Source: Sabellastarte sp. h YS-2021
Taxonomy: Eukaryota > Annelida > Polychaeta > Sabellida > Sabellidae
NCBI GenBank assembly: GCA_964017235.1
Contig: OZ024929.1
Location: 158,147,609-158,211,608 of the forward strand
Direction of reading: 5' to 3'
Length of the DNA: 64,000 nt
Shown here: positions 9,380-20,772 of the stretch, piece by piece
Layout: every line of letters begins with the position of its first letter
How positions within the stretch are numbered: the first letter of the stretch is position 1
Notes under the pieces: generated by a model
Told to the model about the DNA's origin: nothing
Databases searched by the model: none
What the model saw: only the letters and a program-made list of their open reading frames with translations
Program-made: the position numbers and the translations under genes

Positions 9380-9640
9380 TTGGAAATTTTAATTACTTAA
9401 ATGTAGCTTTTATAAGCTACAAGCTTACCATGTGGGACTTAATGCTGTTCTCGGGTTGCCACACCCGGGGCCAACGTCTTAGAAAAAAAGATCGTTCTTG
9501 TTAGCCACCGGATATACTGGTAGTTGTCGTCACGTGATAACTTCTGACCAATCGCCCTACTTTCTCGTTGAAATTTTCTAAAACCTACCCCTCAGCTGTA
9601 AACAGCGGGGTGGCAGGGTGGGACTCTCCTAAGTCCCACA

Positions 9641-9735
9641 TGGTGAGCTTGTAGCTTATAAAAGCTACATTTAAGTAATTAAAATTTCCAATTTTATTAC
9701 GCTACAATAGCTTACCATGTGGGACTTAATGCTGA
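9641..9735. repeat. Internal complementary region of copy C
   Basis: The left half (TTTAAGTAATTAAAATTTCC) inverts the element's first bases at 9380. The right half (TTTTATTACGCTACAATAGC) inverts its last bases at 15775-15794. It is the same construction as in B, E, F and G, with family-specific sequence. The following stretch to about 10200 has no gene and ends in a C run near 10202. Confidence 0.93.
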
Positions 9736-10199
9736 ATTCAACTGCCCGGTGGCGGGATTACAGCTGAGACTGGCAGATATGTGATTTTTTTCTAAGATTT
9801 GAATTAATATGTATAGAATAGTGCCAGAAATACCAGTCTGAGTCCCATTTACACTGCCCCGATCCCGAAGACCGGGCCTGTAACGAGCCAAAAACCTAAG
9901 TAAAATGAGGGACAGTGCTAAAACTGTCTAGATGTTTGATTGTAGGACGGAAGTGCAGCAGTGCTCACTTCGAGGTCTAAGGGTCCCTGAGGGCCCTTCA
10001 CGTGTGACTGACCAACCCAGTGGTTGGGCATCTCATAAATTTTTTACCCTGAATATGAGAATAATGACAACTAAATAAGTCCTTAATAGAAATTACTTGA
10101 TAACTGAAAAATAAAATGACCTTACCCGTAACATCTTGAAGGTAAAGGAATACCTAGATCCTGGGAAAGACTCCTGGGAAAGACTTGGTTGTAGCGGAT

Positions 10200-11275
10200 G
10201 TGCCCCCCCCCCCCAACTGGTCTGAGAGGAAGGATCTAGGACTTGTTGTGCTGCCACTACGGGTCCCAGTTACATATTGTTGTCGGTGTCCGACCAAGTA
10301 AGGTCTTTTAGGTAAAAATTTGTAAGCTTTCCAGTGACAGGCTTGCATGATTTGGTCCACCGATACCCCACCGTAAGAGGCCTTAGAGGCCGCGAAGGCC
10401 CGGATGTCATGCGCTTTGACTTGGACCAAGTCCAAGGCTGGTTGATCTGCTTGTTTGTAACAAGGTAGGATGGTTTGTTTCAACCATGAAGACAGAGTAG
10501 CGGGTGTGATGTCTGAGGTATGTCCTTTCTTAAAGGAGATGAAAAGGAGAGAACGAGACCCTCTCAGGTCTTTTGTTCGGTCCAAATAAAACCTCAGGGC
10601 CCGCACGGGACACAGGGTCCTGTCTTCTTTAAATTGTCTATCTACAATGGTAGTCAAAGCAGGAATAGTCACCGGCGACACACTTTGAGAACCTTCTCTT
10701 ACTAGTTGGTCTTTGGCTATGAAATCAGAAGAAGGGAACAAGGCAACCTTTTCCCATTGGCCTAGATTAGATACTTTGTTTGCGACCCAGGCATGGATTT
10801 CGCTGCGGCGCTTGCCGGAGGCCAAGGCTAGCAAGAAAGCAGTTTTGAGAGTAAGATGTTTGAGGTCTGTGTCTTTCATGGGCTCAAATGGTGCTTTTGT
10901 GAGCTCGTTAAGGACAGCAGAAAGGTTCCACTTGCGCAAATTTCTGTAACTTTTGGGACAATCCCTGTGAAAACTGGAGAGTAACCTATGAAGGTCTGCA
11001 TTGTGTGCAATATGTTGGGCCGTTGGGCCCAAAGTGTCAACGATTGCAGTCCTGTAACCATCAATGGTCGAGGGGCGCCTGTTTAGGTCTTGGTAAAGGT
11101 ACATGAAAAAATCTGAGATTTATTTCACAGATGGAGTGGAGAAATCCACCGAATTTTCTCTGCACCATTTTTCAAATAGGGCCCACTTTGACTTGTAGAT
11201 GGTCCTTGTTGATGACCGCTGAGGGGCAGCAATTCTCTCTGCCACCTCCACAGAGAAGCCTTGTTCTTGGAGTTG
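10200..11275 (-). pseudogene. Tyrosine recombinase pseudogene, copy C
   Basis: The YR domain runs from LQEQGFSVEVAERIAAPQ (about 11270) to VVAAQQ (about 10235). The catalytic Arg (LALASGKRRSEIHAW) and HxxR (AHDIRAFAASKA) are readable. There are two lesions. A TAA interrupts the frame at about 11118, just before ISDFFMYLYQDL. A short deletion after ACHWKAYK puts the nucleophile segment YLKDLTW out of frame. The protein would lack its active-site tyrosine. Confidence 0.9.
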
Positions 11276-13566
11276 TCCGTTCCTAGACACCAGGCGTGGA
11301 GGTTCAGGTGCTGGGGGTTGTTGTGGAACACATAGTTGTGGGACTGTTTGAGTAGGGTCGTTGACACTGGGAGTTGTAGTGGGATCTCTGTTGAGAGCTG
11401 CATTAGGTCCCAAAACCAGGGCATCCCTGGCCAGCCTGGGGCTATTACGATGATCAGGCAACGGCATTGCCTGATCTTTTGGATCACCTTGTGAAGGAGA
11501 GCCGTAGGAGGGTAAGCATAGGCTGTGAGGTTGGTCCAGTTTATGTTTAGAGCATCTATGTCCCAGGCCCTTGGGTCTGGGATAGGAGACACGTACAGTG
11601 GGAGTTTGTGGTTCAGGTGAGTGGCAAATAAGTCTACATGAGGAGTGAACCACTTCTGGCAGATCTGTTTGAACACCTGTGGGTGCAGAGACCATTCTGT
11701 TGACTGCACTTGGTTGGACCTGGACAGTAGGTCGGCCATCACATTCAGACATCCTGGAATGTGCATGGCTTTCAATGTTATGCGGTAGTGATGGCACCAG
11801 GTCATGATCTTCCACAGGAGAGCGCACATCTCTGCTGAGAGTGTTCCTCCTTGTTTGTTGATGTAGGCTACCACTGTTGAGTTGTCCGTCGCAACTAACA
11901 CTGTTTGATTCTGGCACTGGTCCTTGAAGTCTCGAAGGGCCAGGGAGACCGCCTTCAATTCTAGGACATTTATGTGTAGCCTTTTTTCCCGATCTGACCA
12001 CAGACCCTTTGTAGAATTTTGGTCTAAGTGAGCGCCCCAACCTTCGTTTGAGGCGTCGGTAAAGAGTTGGATACTGTGGTCTTTGGGATGAAGGTCTGCA
12101 CCTTTCATCACGTTTGAGGGATTTTGTCACCAATCTAGGTGGGCTGCAATGGCTTCTGTCCAAGGAAGGAGGTTGTCCAGCGACTGAGGATATCTCCAGT
12201 GCTCCTTGAGATGAAACTGAAAGGGTCTCATGTGAAGGCGTCCAGGAGCAACCATTTTCTCCGTTGAGGCAAGCAACCCAATTAGCGACATCAAACATCT
12301 TGCAGTCAAGACTTGAGTCTGATCAGCCAGTCGTCCAGGTATTGATGAAGTCTGAGTCCTCTGGAGAGGGCCATTAGCTTCATTTCCTTTACATTAGCTT
12401 CATTTCCTCATGTGAAGGCGTCCCTCCGGGACCATTTTCTCCGTTGAGGCTAGAAACCCAATTAGAGACATCAAACATCTTGCTTGAGTCGTAGGATCAA
12501 ATCCTGAAGTTTGAGCCATCTCTCTTGAGTGGTATTCGTAGCCCACGAACAAAAACACCTGAGTAGGTGTCAGTTCTGATTTTTCCCGATTTATTATCCA
12601 CCCCAAGGACTGAGTTAGGTCTACCACTGCCTGTGTGTTCACTTGGGCTTCCTCCTGAGACTGGGACCTGATCAGCCAGTCGTCCAGGTATTGGTGAATT
12701 CTGAGTCCTCTTGAGAGGGCCATTAGTTTCACTTCCTTTACGATCATTGTAAAGATCTGGGGGGCTGTGGCCAGCCCGAACGGGAGGGAGGTGAACTGGA
12801 ACACCTGAGCCTTGTAGCAAAACCTTAGGTATTTCCTTGAGTTTGGGTGGATGGGGATGTGTAGGTAAGCGTCCGACAGATCTATCGACAATACCCACTC
12901 CCCTGGAATCAGGGAAGTCCTGATGGACTCTGGAGTTTCCATTTTGAACTTTTCTACGTGTGGAAAAGTGTTGAGCCTGCTTAAGTCTATGACTGGCCTC
13001 CACCTTTGGTGAGGCTTGGGTACTAGGAACAGGCGACTGTAAAACCCAAGAGATTTTACATTTTCCACCCTTTCGATAGCGTTCTTTGACAGGAGAGACT
13101 GGATACAAGTGGCCAAGGCTTGGTCTTTTTGTTGGGCCTTGTACTCTGATAGAATCAGAGGAAATCTGATCAAGTTTGGCTTTGAACGGAATGGCAGAAC
13201 GTAGCCATTGGTGATAATGTTTAACACGTTTTGAGAACATTTGTTTGTTAGCCAGTCTCTCCTGAAAGAACGGAGGCGACCTCCTACTGGTGGACTGAGT
13301 GAGGCTTTGGAGGAGTCATTGGGAAGGGGGGTTTCCACGCCCCCTTCCCCTATTGTGAGGTCGAAAACGACCCCTGGAGCCTCTGAAGTTGGGTTTTCCT
13401 CTTCCCGAGGGAAAGGATTGGTTACTGTTTTGAGAGGTATTGCCCCCATAGGGGCGTTTCCTGTAGGAGCCTCTTTTCTTGTGGGGACCACGAAAGGGCT
13501 TCTTCTGGTAGGGTGCGAAACCCTGAGAATCTTTTGAGGTGCCTTTTTTGAGAAGGAAGTCCTCAC
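11125..13566 (-). pseudogene. RT-RNase H-methyltransferase-like pseudogene with internal duplication, copy C
   Basis: RT is readable in 12400-13566 (SPPVGGRLRSF, KPHQRWRPVIDLSRLN, HQYLDDWL). RNase H and the MT-like domain are readable in 11125-12111 (LFTDASNEGWGAHL, HIPGCLNVMADLLSR, VDLFATHLNHKLP). A TGA replaces a Trp codon near 12125. The segment 12236-12392 repeats parts of 12412-12483 and 12659-12740, that is, the RT thumb and the YLDD region, with visible divergence between the copies. RT is in the +1 frame relative to the end of gag, as in the intact copies. Confidence 0.88.
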
Positions 13567-15457
13567 CTTCCTTCACGAGTTGAGACTCGAACAAGGAAGA
13601 GCCCCAAAAGGATGAGTTCCTAAGTTCTTGACGTCTCGTTTCTCCTAACTGTGGATGTAATCGAGTCATCGTGCCTGAGCAAGCCGGTATTAGCCATAGA
13701 GTATAACTCCCTTTGGAGAATATGGGCTAGAGATTTGCTGAGACAGGTGAGGGCCCTGTGTTGGACAAGTACTGTCTTGTTCCAGAAATCTAAGTAGTCA
13801 GCTACTTCCTCATATCCGCGCTTTGCTGCTTTTTCAGGATTGGTACCTTTCTGAATCTGAGAATTAATCTTCTTGACAGATGACTTAATGCTATGTTGGC
13901 ATTTTTCCAATGAAGCATTGCAAGAAGAGGAGGTTTTGGCAAATGCAGCGGTGAAGTTGAGGGTTGAGATATTTTGTCTAGCCTGAAGTTCCAGCTCCTT
14001 GAGAACTGGCAGGGGAACTCTGGCTACTGGGGCCCCAGGAGGTCTGGGAGTAATACAGATCTTAGCAAAGTCTGTATTCAACTCCTGAATTTTATCCTGA
14101 AAAGTGGGCTGTCCCACCTTGTACCACTTTGAAGTGGAAGGAGGAGGCTTGACATATTTGCCCTCAGATAAATTGGCAGCCTTAAAGTCATGTTGAAATT
14201 TATCAAAGGCGTCCTTGATAACTGAGCTAAGGGGTAGAATAGAGGAAGGACCTCTAGGTCTGAGATCTTGACGGCCTTTTTCATCATCCAGACCTAATAC
14301 TGAGGTTGAAGACCTGGGCATAGATTCCCTGGGGTCAGGGAGAGAGAGATTACGCCTGAAGGTGTCTACTTCTTCAGAGTATTGCGAGGGAATGTCAGAC
14401 AGAGCTACTTCCCTATAATAAGGAGGGTCTGGATCATGTTGTGGGAGGTCTTGATCAGAAGCTGCTCCTGAGGGCTTAGAAGACCTGTGTCTGGCTACAG
14501 GGGACTGATCTTCCTCTGAAGAGAATGACACATATCTAGATCTTGATTTATGTTTGCTCTTGTCAGTGTTTTTTAGATCTAGAAGAAGGGATCCGAGGTT
14601 GATCGGAATCCTCATGTAGTTGGTCCGAGGCAGAGCTCGGGTCAACTGGCTGCCTATGGCTTTGCTTTTTGTGAGAGTACGAGACCTCTTCCGGGTGACC
14701 CTCAGAGGGGGCAACGTACTGTTCCGAGGAATCTTGGTTGAGTACCAGACGAGGAGGGAGTGCTGGACCGTAGTCCACATCCATTGCCTCGCTTTGAAGG
14801 TTAGTACCAGATCTCGGAGGGGGCAAATCCAGATGGGCAGCATTGTTATTGGACGAGCCAGGTTTGGAAGCATGAAGCGAGGATTCTACCTCGTCTTTCT
14901 TTTTTGAAGCTAACTCCTCTCGGAGTGATTGAAACGCTTCCAACATGGATGCCTGGAAGGAACCCATTTGCTGCTGTAAAGGTATATTTAAGGAATCACC
15001 GAGGGATTTCTTAAGATTTTTCTGGATTTTATTTTGCAAAGCTGTATCTGGGGTGGGTGGGACAGACTTGGCAGGGGTTTTTAAAGACAAGGAACTGAAG
15101 GCGAGAGGTTGAGGACGGGGGCGGTGAGGTGAAAAGATTATCAGCAGCACTCTCGAGGTCTGCATTTGATCCCGTGAAGGAATCCCCGTCGCCTTCACCC
15201 AAAAGATCTAGTTCATCTTTGGAACTAGTTTCCGCTTTTTGCTTTTTTAAATAACGTTTCCTGTTCTGGATTTTTTGTAACTGTTCATCTGAAAAAGACG
15301 TACAGATTTGACAGGGAGTTTCGAAGGTGACACAGGGGTCGTCTCCCTTGCCAGCCTCCCTACAGGTAGGGCAGTAGTTGTGTGTATCAAAACTGAAGCA
15401 AAAGTGGCGGCATTTCTGAGCTCTCGGTTTGTCTTTATTTGCTTGATGGAGAGACAT
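13316..15457 (-). pseudogene. Gag-like ORF1 pseudogene, copy C
   Basis: ATG at 15457 (MSLHQANKDKPRAQ) followed by the Cys/His cluster KCRHFCFSFDTHNYCPTCR, DPCV, CQIC. The reading then passes through at least three frame shifts (about 15170, 14580 and 13650). The middle is Ser/Arg/acidic, the C-terminal half helical, and the tail RG-rich (RFRPHNRGRGRGNP). The terminal frame ends at TGA CTC CTC (13318-13310), and the frame after it is open over the start of the RT. It is a dead relative of the copy A gag. Confidence 0.8.
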
Positions 15458-15794
15458 TTTATACGCAATAAAAGAAATACCTATCCTGTGAAAATTAAAA
15501 TTTTTACAGAATGATCTATGACATATATATCAAGAAATATGCAAATATTAGCCTCCAACAATAAGTAAAAGCTGAGAAATAAATGAAAATGTCTGTATAT
15601 TTACAAACTGCTACCAGTCAATCGTGGCCAACGAGAAAGTAGGGCGATTGGTCAGAAGTTATCACGTGACGACAACTACCAGTATATCTGGTGGCTAACA
15701 AGAACGATCTTTTTTTCTAAGACGTTGGCCCCGGGTGTGGTAACCCGAGAACAGCATTAAGTCCCACATGGTAAGCTATTGTAGCGTAATAAAA

Positions 15795-15982
15795 GACAGA
15801 CGCTACATATCCACGCGGCCAACGAGAAAGTAGGACGAGAGGTCAAAGGTTACCATGAGACGACAACTTGAGGCTACGGCCAACTATAAATGTCTATTTT
15901 TCTTAGACGTTGGCCTGATGCCTTGCGGCCATCCGAGAACAGCATTCAGTCCCACATGGTAAGCTATTGTAGCGTAATAAAA
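15795..15982 (-). mobile_element. Right terminus (5' end) of copy A
   Basis: After copy C ends, sequence related to its right inverted repeat reappears (GGCCAACGAGAAAGTAGGAC, then AGTCCCACATGGTAAGC) and stops at GTAGCGTAATAAAA, the family 1 terminus. The palindromic E-box of copy C reads ACCATGAGAC here, so it is lost. This confirms that A spans from before position 1 to 15982 around the two insertions. Confidence 0.88.
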
Positions 15983-16500
15983 TCTCTCTATGCGTGGTGG
16001 CGTCAATGGCGTAGCGAACGCTAAACCAAAGTATCCACTGGATGCATAAAGGAGGTACAATTAACTTATTTAAAGTAGGCAATTACCAATATATTTAACA
16101 GGTTCACACATTGGCTATTTAAGCCATCAGATCCCAGGAGAGTGTCACTTGACTTAGATGACAGTTGAAAAGTTACCTATTCAGACTAACCTGTTCCACT
16201 CTATAGTCTTCTCCCCTGAAAGATGCAAGCAAGGAGACACACTCTTTATGGTAACTGGACCATCATTTTTGGCACCTAAGATGTCTACATCAATTTTGTT
16301 CTTTACAAATGCCTCCTTATTATTATAACTAGATTGGGCCAACTCGGCGCCAACATATCCCCAGACAGGTCATCACTCACGCCACAGGTTTTGATCGGGA
16401 ATTTTTAAAAACATAATTACCCATTATTATATGAACTTCAGCACATCAATCTACTCTGTTTATATCTTCCAAGGAAGATGGTGTATCCCCAGACGCCGAA
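15983..16500. other. Unannotated stretch between DIRS copies A and D
   Basis: No open frame with recognisable coding features is seen. Two short stretches with TATCCCCAGAC (near 16356 and 16484) recur at 58267 and, inverted with variation, at the hairpin at 24867-24893. This suggests dispersed-repeat ends rather than unique sequence. No TPR exon was found here. Confidence 0.5.
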
Positions 16501-16700
16501 TTAGAAAATTTAATAGTAAATTAAATTTTTATAAGTTAATACCTTACCTAGTGGACAGATGCATTTGTCCGGCGCCCTGCCGGTCACGCCAAACGTTAGA
16601 AAAAAACGTCCTGAGCTGGGCTCTGGCCGGGACCGGTAGTGTCCTGTTCACTCGCCAGGTGGCTGTACAGCCTACCTGTCGGTATACTGCGCATGCGTGC

Positions 16701-18580
16701 TTGTCTGCTATGACATTCAGTCGACCCGGAATGTGCCTGGCTCTCAGAACTATTCCTCTGGGATGGCACCAGGAAAGGAGTCTCCAGAGAAGGGCACAAA
16801 GAGAGCCTGATTTCATACCCCCTTGTTTGTTGATATAGGCGACCACAGTTGTATTGTCGGTCGCCACCAAGACAATCTGGTTCAGGCAGAGAGGTTCGAA
16901 ACTCTTGAGGGCCAGAAAAACTGCCTTGAGTTCCAAGAAGTTGATATGAAGCCGGCTTTCTACTTCTGACCAAACGCCTCTTGCCGTAGAGTCCCCTAAG
17001 TGAGCGCCCCAACCTTCGTTTGATGCGTCGGTAAACAGTTGAAGGGCGTGACTTAATGGATGCAAGGGTTGGCCCCTTAATACATTTTCCTCGTCTAACC
17101 ACCAATCTAGGTGAGGTTGCAGAGAGGAAGGTAGCGGAATGACTTTCTCTAGGACCTCGGGCACCCGCCAGTGTCTTTTTAGGTGCCACTGAATGGGACG
17201 CATGTGGAGACGACCTGACCTGTTTCTCGGTGGCTGTCAAGAGTCCTATCAAGGACATGAACTGCCTTACCGTGCAACTGTCCCGGGTCTTTAAAAACAG
17301 TAGTTTCTGACGCAAGCTTGCCCATCTTTCTTGAGTTGGTAAAACCCGACCCGTCAACAGGTCGAACCGGTAACCGACGAAGGTAAAGACCTGTTGAGGA
17401 TTCAGTTCCGACTTTTTGAGGTTGACTAGCCAGCCCAGTTCGTGGCAAAGCGACAAAAGAACCTGGGTGTGAAGGAGACCAATCTCCCTCGAAGGGGCTC
17501 TCAGTAACCAGTCGTCTAGGTACTGGTGGATTCTTATACCCCTGTTCTGAGCCATAAGTTTGACCTCCTTGACTATCTTGGTGAACTCTAGAGGAGCCGT
17601 GGCCAACCCGAAGGGAAGGGCAGTGAATTGGTACGCTCTTTTGTTGAGAAAGAATCTCATGTACTTCCTCGACCGGGGGTGAATAGGGATGTGAAAGTAT
17701 GCGTCGCTGAAATCCAGCGAGGTCACCCACTCCCCTTTCTGTAGCGAGGTCCGGATGGTTTCCGGAGTTTCCATCTTGAATGTGCCGGTTTTGAGGAACT
17801 TGTTCAACCGACTCAGATCTAAAATAGGCCTCCACTTGTTTTCCGGTTTGGGTACTAAAAACAGCCGGTTGTAGAAAGCGAGAGAAGACCGGACCAGGAC
17901 TGGCTCCACTACCAACTTTCCTTGGAGAGAGATCAGTGCCTCTTTGAGGAAACGGCTTTTTACCGGATTGGCATAACTGCTCTGAATGATTGGAACCCTG
18001 GTGAGAGGAGGTCTTAATCTGAATGGCAGGCTGTAACCCTCCCTTAGAATGGAAACTGCTCGAGGGTTTGCGCCTAACCTTTGCCAAACTTGCCAAAACT
18101 TTTGAAGACGGCCTCCTACAGGACCATCGTGCACAACAGTGGGGACACCTTGAACATTTTGGACAAAAAGACATGGATCGACACAAGAAACACTGTTCAC
18201 ATGCTTTATTTTTCTCAACACTGGTACGGGACTTAGACCTTTCTTTTGTGGAAGCCCGGTGGTAGATACAGAAGGAGCATGAGTTGCAACATGAAAGAAC
18301 ACATCCTGATTTACATGATCTACTTGCCTCATGGGAAAGTCTGGATTCTGAGATGTGTGGGGTCTTGAACCTGTCTGAACTGAAGCCAGTAATTGACCCG
18401 AACTTTTTGTTAACATGTCTTTCACTGTCTCTTGAACACTGGAACCGGCCATTTCCGGTGGAACTTGACTTAACTTTGAACGAAGAACTGGTTTGTGACA
18501 AACTACCTTGACTAAGTTTAGAGTCTGTTTTCTGCCCAACCGATTTAATGTCTTGACTACAGAGGTTGGGTTGTAATGGT
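16701..18580 (-). pseudogene. Truncated RT-RNase H of copy D
   Basis: RT is readable in the frame covering 17205-18500: GGRLQKFWQVWQRLG, KPENKWRPILDLSRLN, HIPIHPRSRKYMRF, HQYLDDWLLRA. A 5-bp deletion near 17216, seen against copies B and E, shifts the frame before RNase H. RNase H continues in another frame (LFTDASNEGWGAHL, ATDNTTVVAYINKQGG, HIPGRLNVIADK) and then reads into the inverted repeat at the deletion join. RT lies +1 to Gag as in the other copies. Confidence 0.88.
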
Positions 18581-18585
18581 AACTG
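17179..18585 (-). pseudogene. Read-through frame with cysteine clusters, truncated (copy D)
   Basis: The frame after the Gag TGA (18586-18588) is open for about 470 codons, in frame with Gag. It carries both cysteine clusters seen in B and E: CVLSCCNSCSFC followed by KER, and the nine-Cys cluster at 18118-18201 (CEQCFLCRSMSFC, CPHCC). Downstream it corresponds to the linker before the YR in B and E, but the YR has been deleted. The stop context is TGA CAGTTA, a CARYYA match. Confidence 0.8.
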
Positions 18586-20772
18586 TCATTTTTGTTGTTT
18601 AAATCCACGGGAGCGAGAGAAACGGGGGTTACTACTACGACCCCTTCCTCTTGATCTGCCCCTGCCCCGAGCAAACTGTCGCCATGGCTGATTCGGTTCA
18701 GCTGAAGCTGTATTCCTAGAATCCCGGCGATCATAGGGTTGGAACCTATTTTGGTTTCGCCAACCAGTGCGCTGCATAGCACCCGGACCGGGTCTTGGAG
18801 CAGCACTGGTGGTTTCAGACTTGGTAATATCCTGTTCTGCAATACATATCAGGTCATCAGGGAATAGACCATAGTTGAACAATGGGGCATTCCTAAGTCG
18901 ATTCCAGGTGTCAGACTTCACTCCAGGTTTTACATGGTCTAAATAAGAGTCACGTCTAAGAAGCACAAGATTTGCCATGTTGACGAAAAGGCTGTCAGCT
19001 AGGTGCTGCAATGAAGTTCCCATGGCAATGGAGACATTTTGATGGAAGGCTAGGTAGTCTTTCAGGTCGTGAAGAGCCTCTGAAACTTCTTTGGGGGCCT
19101 TCCCTTTATTGAAATTCGACTGAAGACACACTAAGCTCTGACTCATCCGATCCTGCAGCTCACTAGCACATCTGTTAAATCCTGCTGCCTGGTTGACAAT
19201 GTAGCTGCCTTCCTTGGCATTCCGTTCCCATCGACGTAGATACTCTTGGGAAATAGGTCGTGAGACAGGACCAGAAGGCGGGTAGGAAGAGGCCTTGGTA
19301 ATACGTGGAAATTGTGAATTAACTTTTGCCTCGGTATTCCTCCAACTAAAAACAGACTTGCCAGGACGAGGAGTAGTGTCAGGTTTGAGGGTGTGCATCT
19401 GATACCAACGCGCTTGCGATTTTGGCATTTTAATGAACTGATCCTTTTTCAACCCACTTGAATCTTGACTTCTAGAGGGATACCCCTCAGCAACTGTAGT
19501 ATTTAAGCGTTCAAGTTTTTGACATAACCAGTCGTCTGGTGGCATAGCCACAGACACACGAGCTGGTCTCCTGGGAACCTTCCCCTTCCAAGGGTTGTTG
19601 CTCTTGTCGGGCTCACTGAAATCAGCCTCAAAAACCGGGATATGAGTCCATCCCATAAAGGATCTGACAGACCGGACTGTCTCACGGTAATTCATATCCT
19701 CTGTAACTTCTTGTTTCTCACCAGTATCCGACAGTTCTCCTTCATCAGGTTCAGAAGCTGAATAACGCTCATTTTCTTCCGGGTCATATGGCAGATCAGA
19801 AAACACACTAGCCTGTGAATAATCTTCCGGACCGGTTCTGTAACTAGCACTGGCCTGAGAGTAACAGGGAACCGGACCGGTAATTGAAAGTTCCTTTGTC
19901 GGTGGACCGGTTGACTGGCCAGCCGGATGAGAGACAGGTGCTTTGGATGGCAGAACTTGAGAGCCGGTGTCGGTCATATCTTCAGTGGGTGCCTGAGCTG
20001 AACTTGTAGGTAGTTGTTTTGCACCGACCGGATGTAAGTCAGCTGAAAGCTTGTCGGTGGGTTTACCAGCATGTTTACCGGAATGTCGGTGAGACTTCTT
20101 GTGTTTGTGGGATTTTTTCTTGTCCGGTTTAATATCAGACCCGTTAGCATCTACAGATTCTGCCGGAGGCCACACCGGACCGGTGGGTCGGGCAGAAGAA
20201 GGGTCAATGAAAGGAGTATCTGATAGCACCTTTTGCGCAGAAACTGGTTTAACTGGCATAGACGGAGAAGTGAAAATGTTACCTCTTGAGAGAAGAGCCT
20301 CAAATCTGGCAAACTGCTCAGACATCTTGTCAGATAATGCAACCAACTGACCCGAAGTGACATAAGATTCCTCTGAAGTAGAAGCAGAAGACGCGGCAGG
20401 TGCCTGCGTGGAAAGCTGCGCAGAGGGTTGAAGATCCGGTGCAGACTGCGCAGAAGGCTGCGCAGAAGAGTTCTCTGTCGGTGCGTCAGCAGACGACAAG
20501 TCCTCCACCGGAGAAATAACTGTCACCTCTTTGGGGGACACTAGCAATCCTGCTTTCCTTTCCTTTCGTATTCTATAAGATGGAGTAGACAAAGTTTCCT
20601 TTTGGGAATCCGAAAATTGATCACATAATGAGCAAGGTTTGTCCTTGACACAGGGGTCCCCCCCCAACTTCTTCTCTCTGCATCTTGCACAACGTTCGTG
20701 AAGATCAAACGCGGCCATTATATGTCCGCAAGCGCCTCTGCGCTGACCCTTAAAATCTCCAGGGGATGCCAT
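18586..20772 (-). CDS. Gag-like protein, copy D
   Basis: Intact 728-residue frame from ATG at 20772 (MASPGDFKGQRRGACGH). The N-terminal Zn-type cluster reads CGHIMAAFDLHERCARC, DPCVKDKPCSLC. A low-complexity middle is rich in Ala/Gln/Ser and in His/Lys (KKSHKHKKSHRHSGKH). The conserved C-terminal half contains NFNKGKAPKE and LLRRDSYLDHVKPGVK. The tail is strongly RG-rich (ARGRGRSRGRGRSSNP), typical of RNA binding. It ends with TGA CAGTTA, with an open frame beyond. Function as structural/nucleocapsid protein is inferred from position and composition. Confidence 0.85.
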   Translation of the reverse strand: MASPGDFKGQRRGACGHIMAAFDLHERCARCREKKLGGDPCVKDKPCSLCDQFSDSQKETLSTPSYRIRKERKAGLLVSPKEVTVISPVEDLSSADAPTENSSAQPSAQSAPDLQPSAQLSTQAPAASSASTSEESYVTSGQLVALSDKMSEQFARFEALLSRGNIFTSPSMPVKPVSAQKVLSDTPFIDPSSARPTGPVWPPAESVDANGSDIKPDKKKSHKHKKSHRHSGKHAGKPTDKLSADLHPVGAKQLPTSSAQAPTEDMTDTGSQVLPSKAPVSHPAGQSTGPPTKELSITGPVPCYSQASASYRTGPEDYSQASVFSDLPYDPEENERYSASEPDEGELSDTGEKQEVTEDMNYRETVRSVRSFMGWTHIPVFEADFSEPDKSNNPWKGKVPRRPARVSVAMPPDDWLCQKLERLNTTVAEGYPSRSQDSSGLKKDQFIKMPKSQARWYQMHTLKPDTTPRPGKSVFSWRNTEAKVNSQFPRITKASSYPPSGPVSRPISQEYLRRWERNAKEGSYIVNQAAGFNRCASELQDRMSQSLVCLQSNFNKGKAPKEVSEALHDLKDYLAFHQNVSIAMGTSLQHLADSLFVNMANLVLLRRDSYLDHVKPGVKSDTWNRLRNAPLFNYGLFPDDLICIAEQDITKSETTSAAPRPGPGAMQRTGWRNQNRFQPYDRRDSRNTASAEPNQPWRQFARGRGRSRGRGRSSNPRFSRSRGFKQQK

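Larger units (their letters stand above)
9380..15794 (-). mobile_element. DIRS retrotransposon copy C (family 1), nested in copy A, decayed
   Basis: The 6415-bp element runs from TTGGAAATTTTAATTAC to GTAGCGTAATAAAA. It carries inverted repeats at about 9422-9570 and 15630-15776, and an ICR at 9641-9735 whose junction (9691/9692) fuses the inverted copies of both extreme ends. The inverted repeats hold a palindromic TCACGTGA at 9530-9537 and 15662-15669. Gag, RT and YR are all present on the minus strand but each has frame breaks, so the copy is dead. It belongs to the same family as its host copy A. Confidence 0.92.

Noticed and set aside
16431-16838. Plus-strand frame of 135 codons across the left end of copy D.
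   Set aside because: It runs through the inverted repeat and antisense to RNase H, and no known domain is seen.
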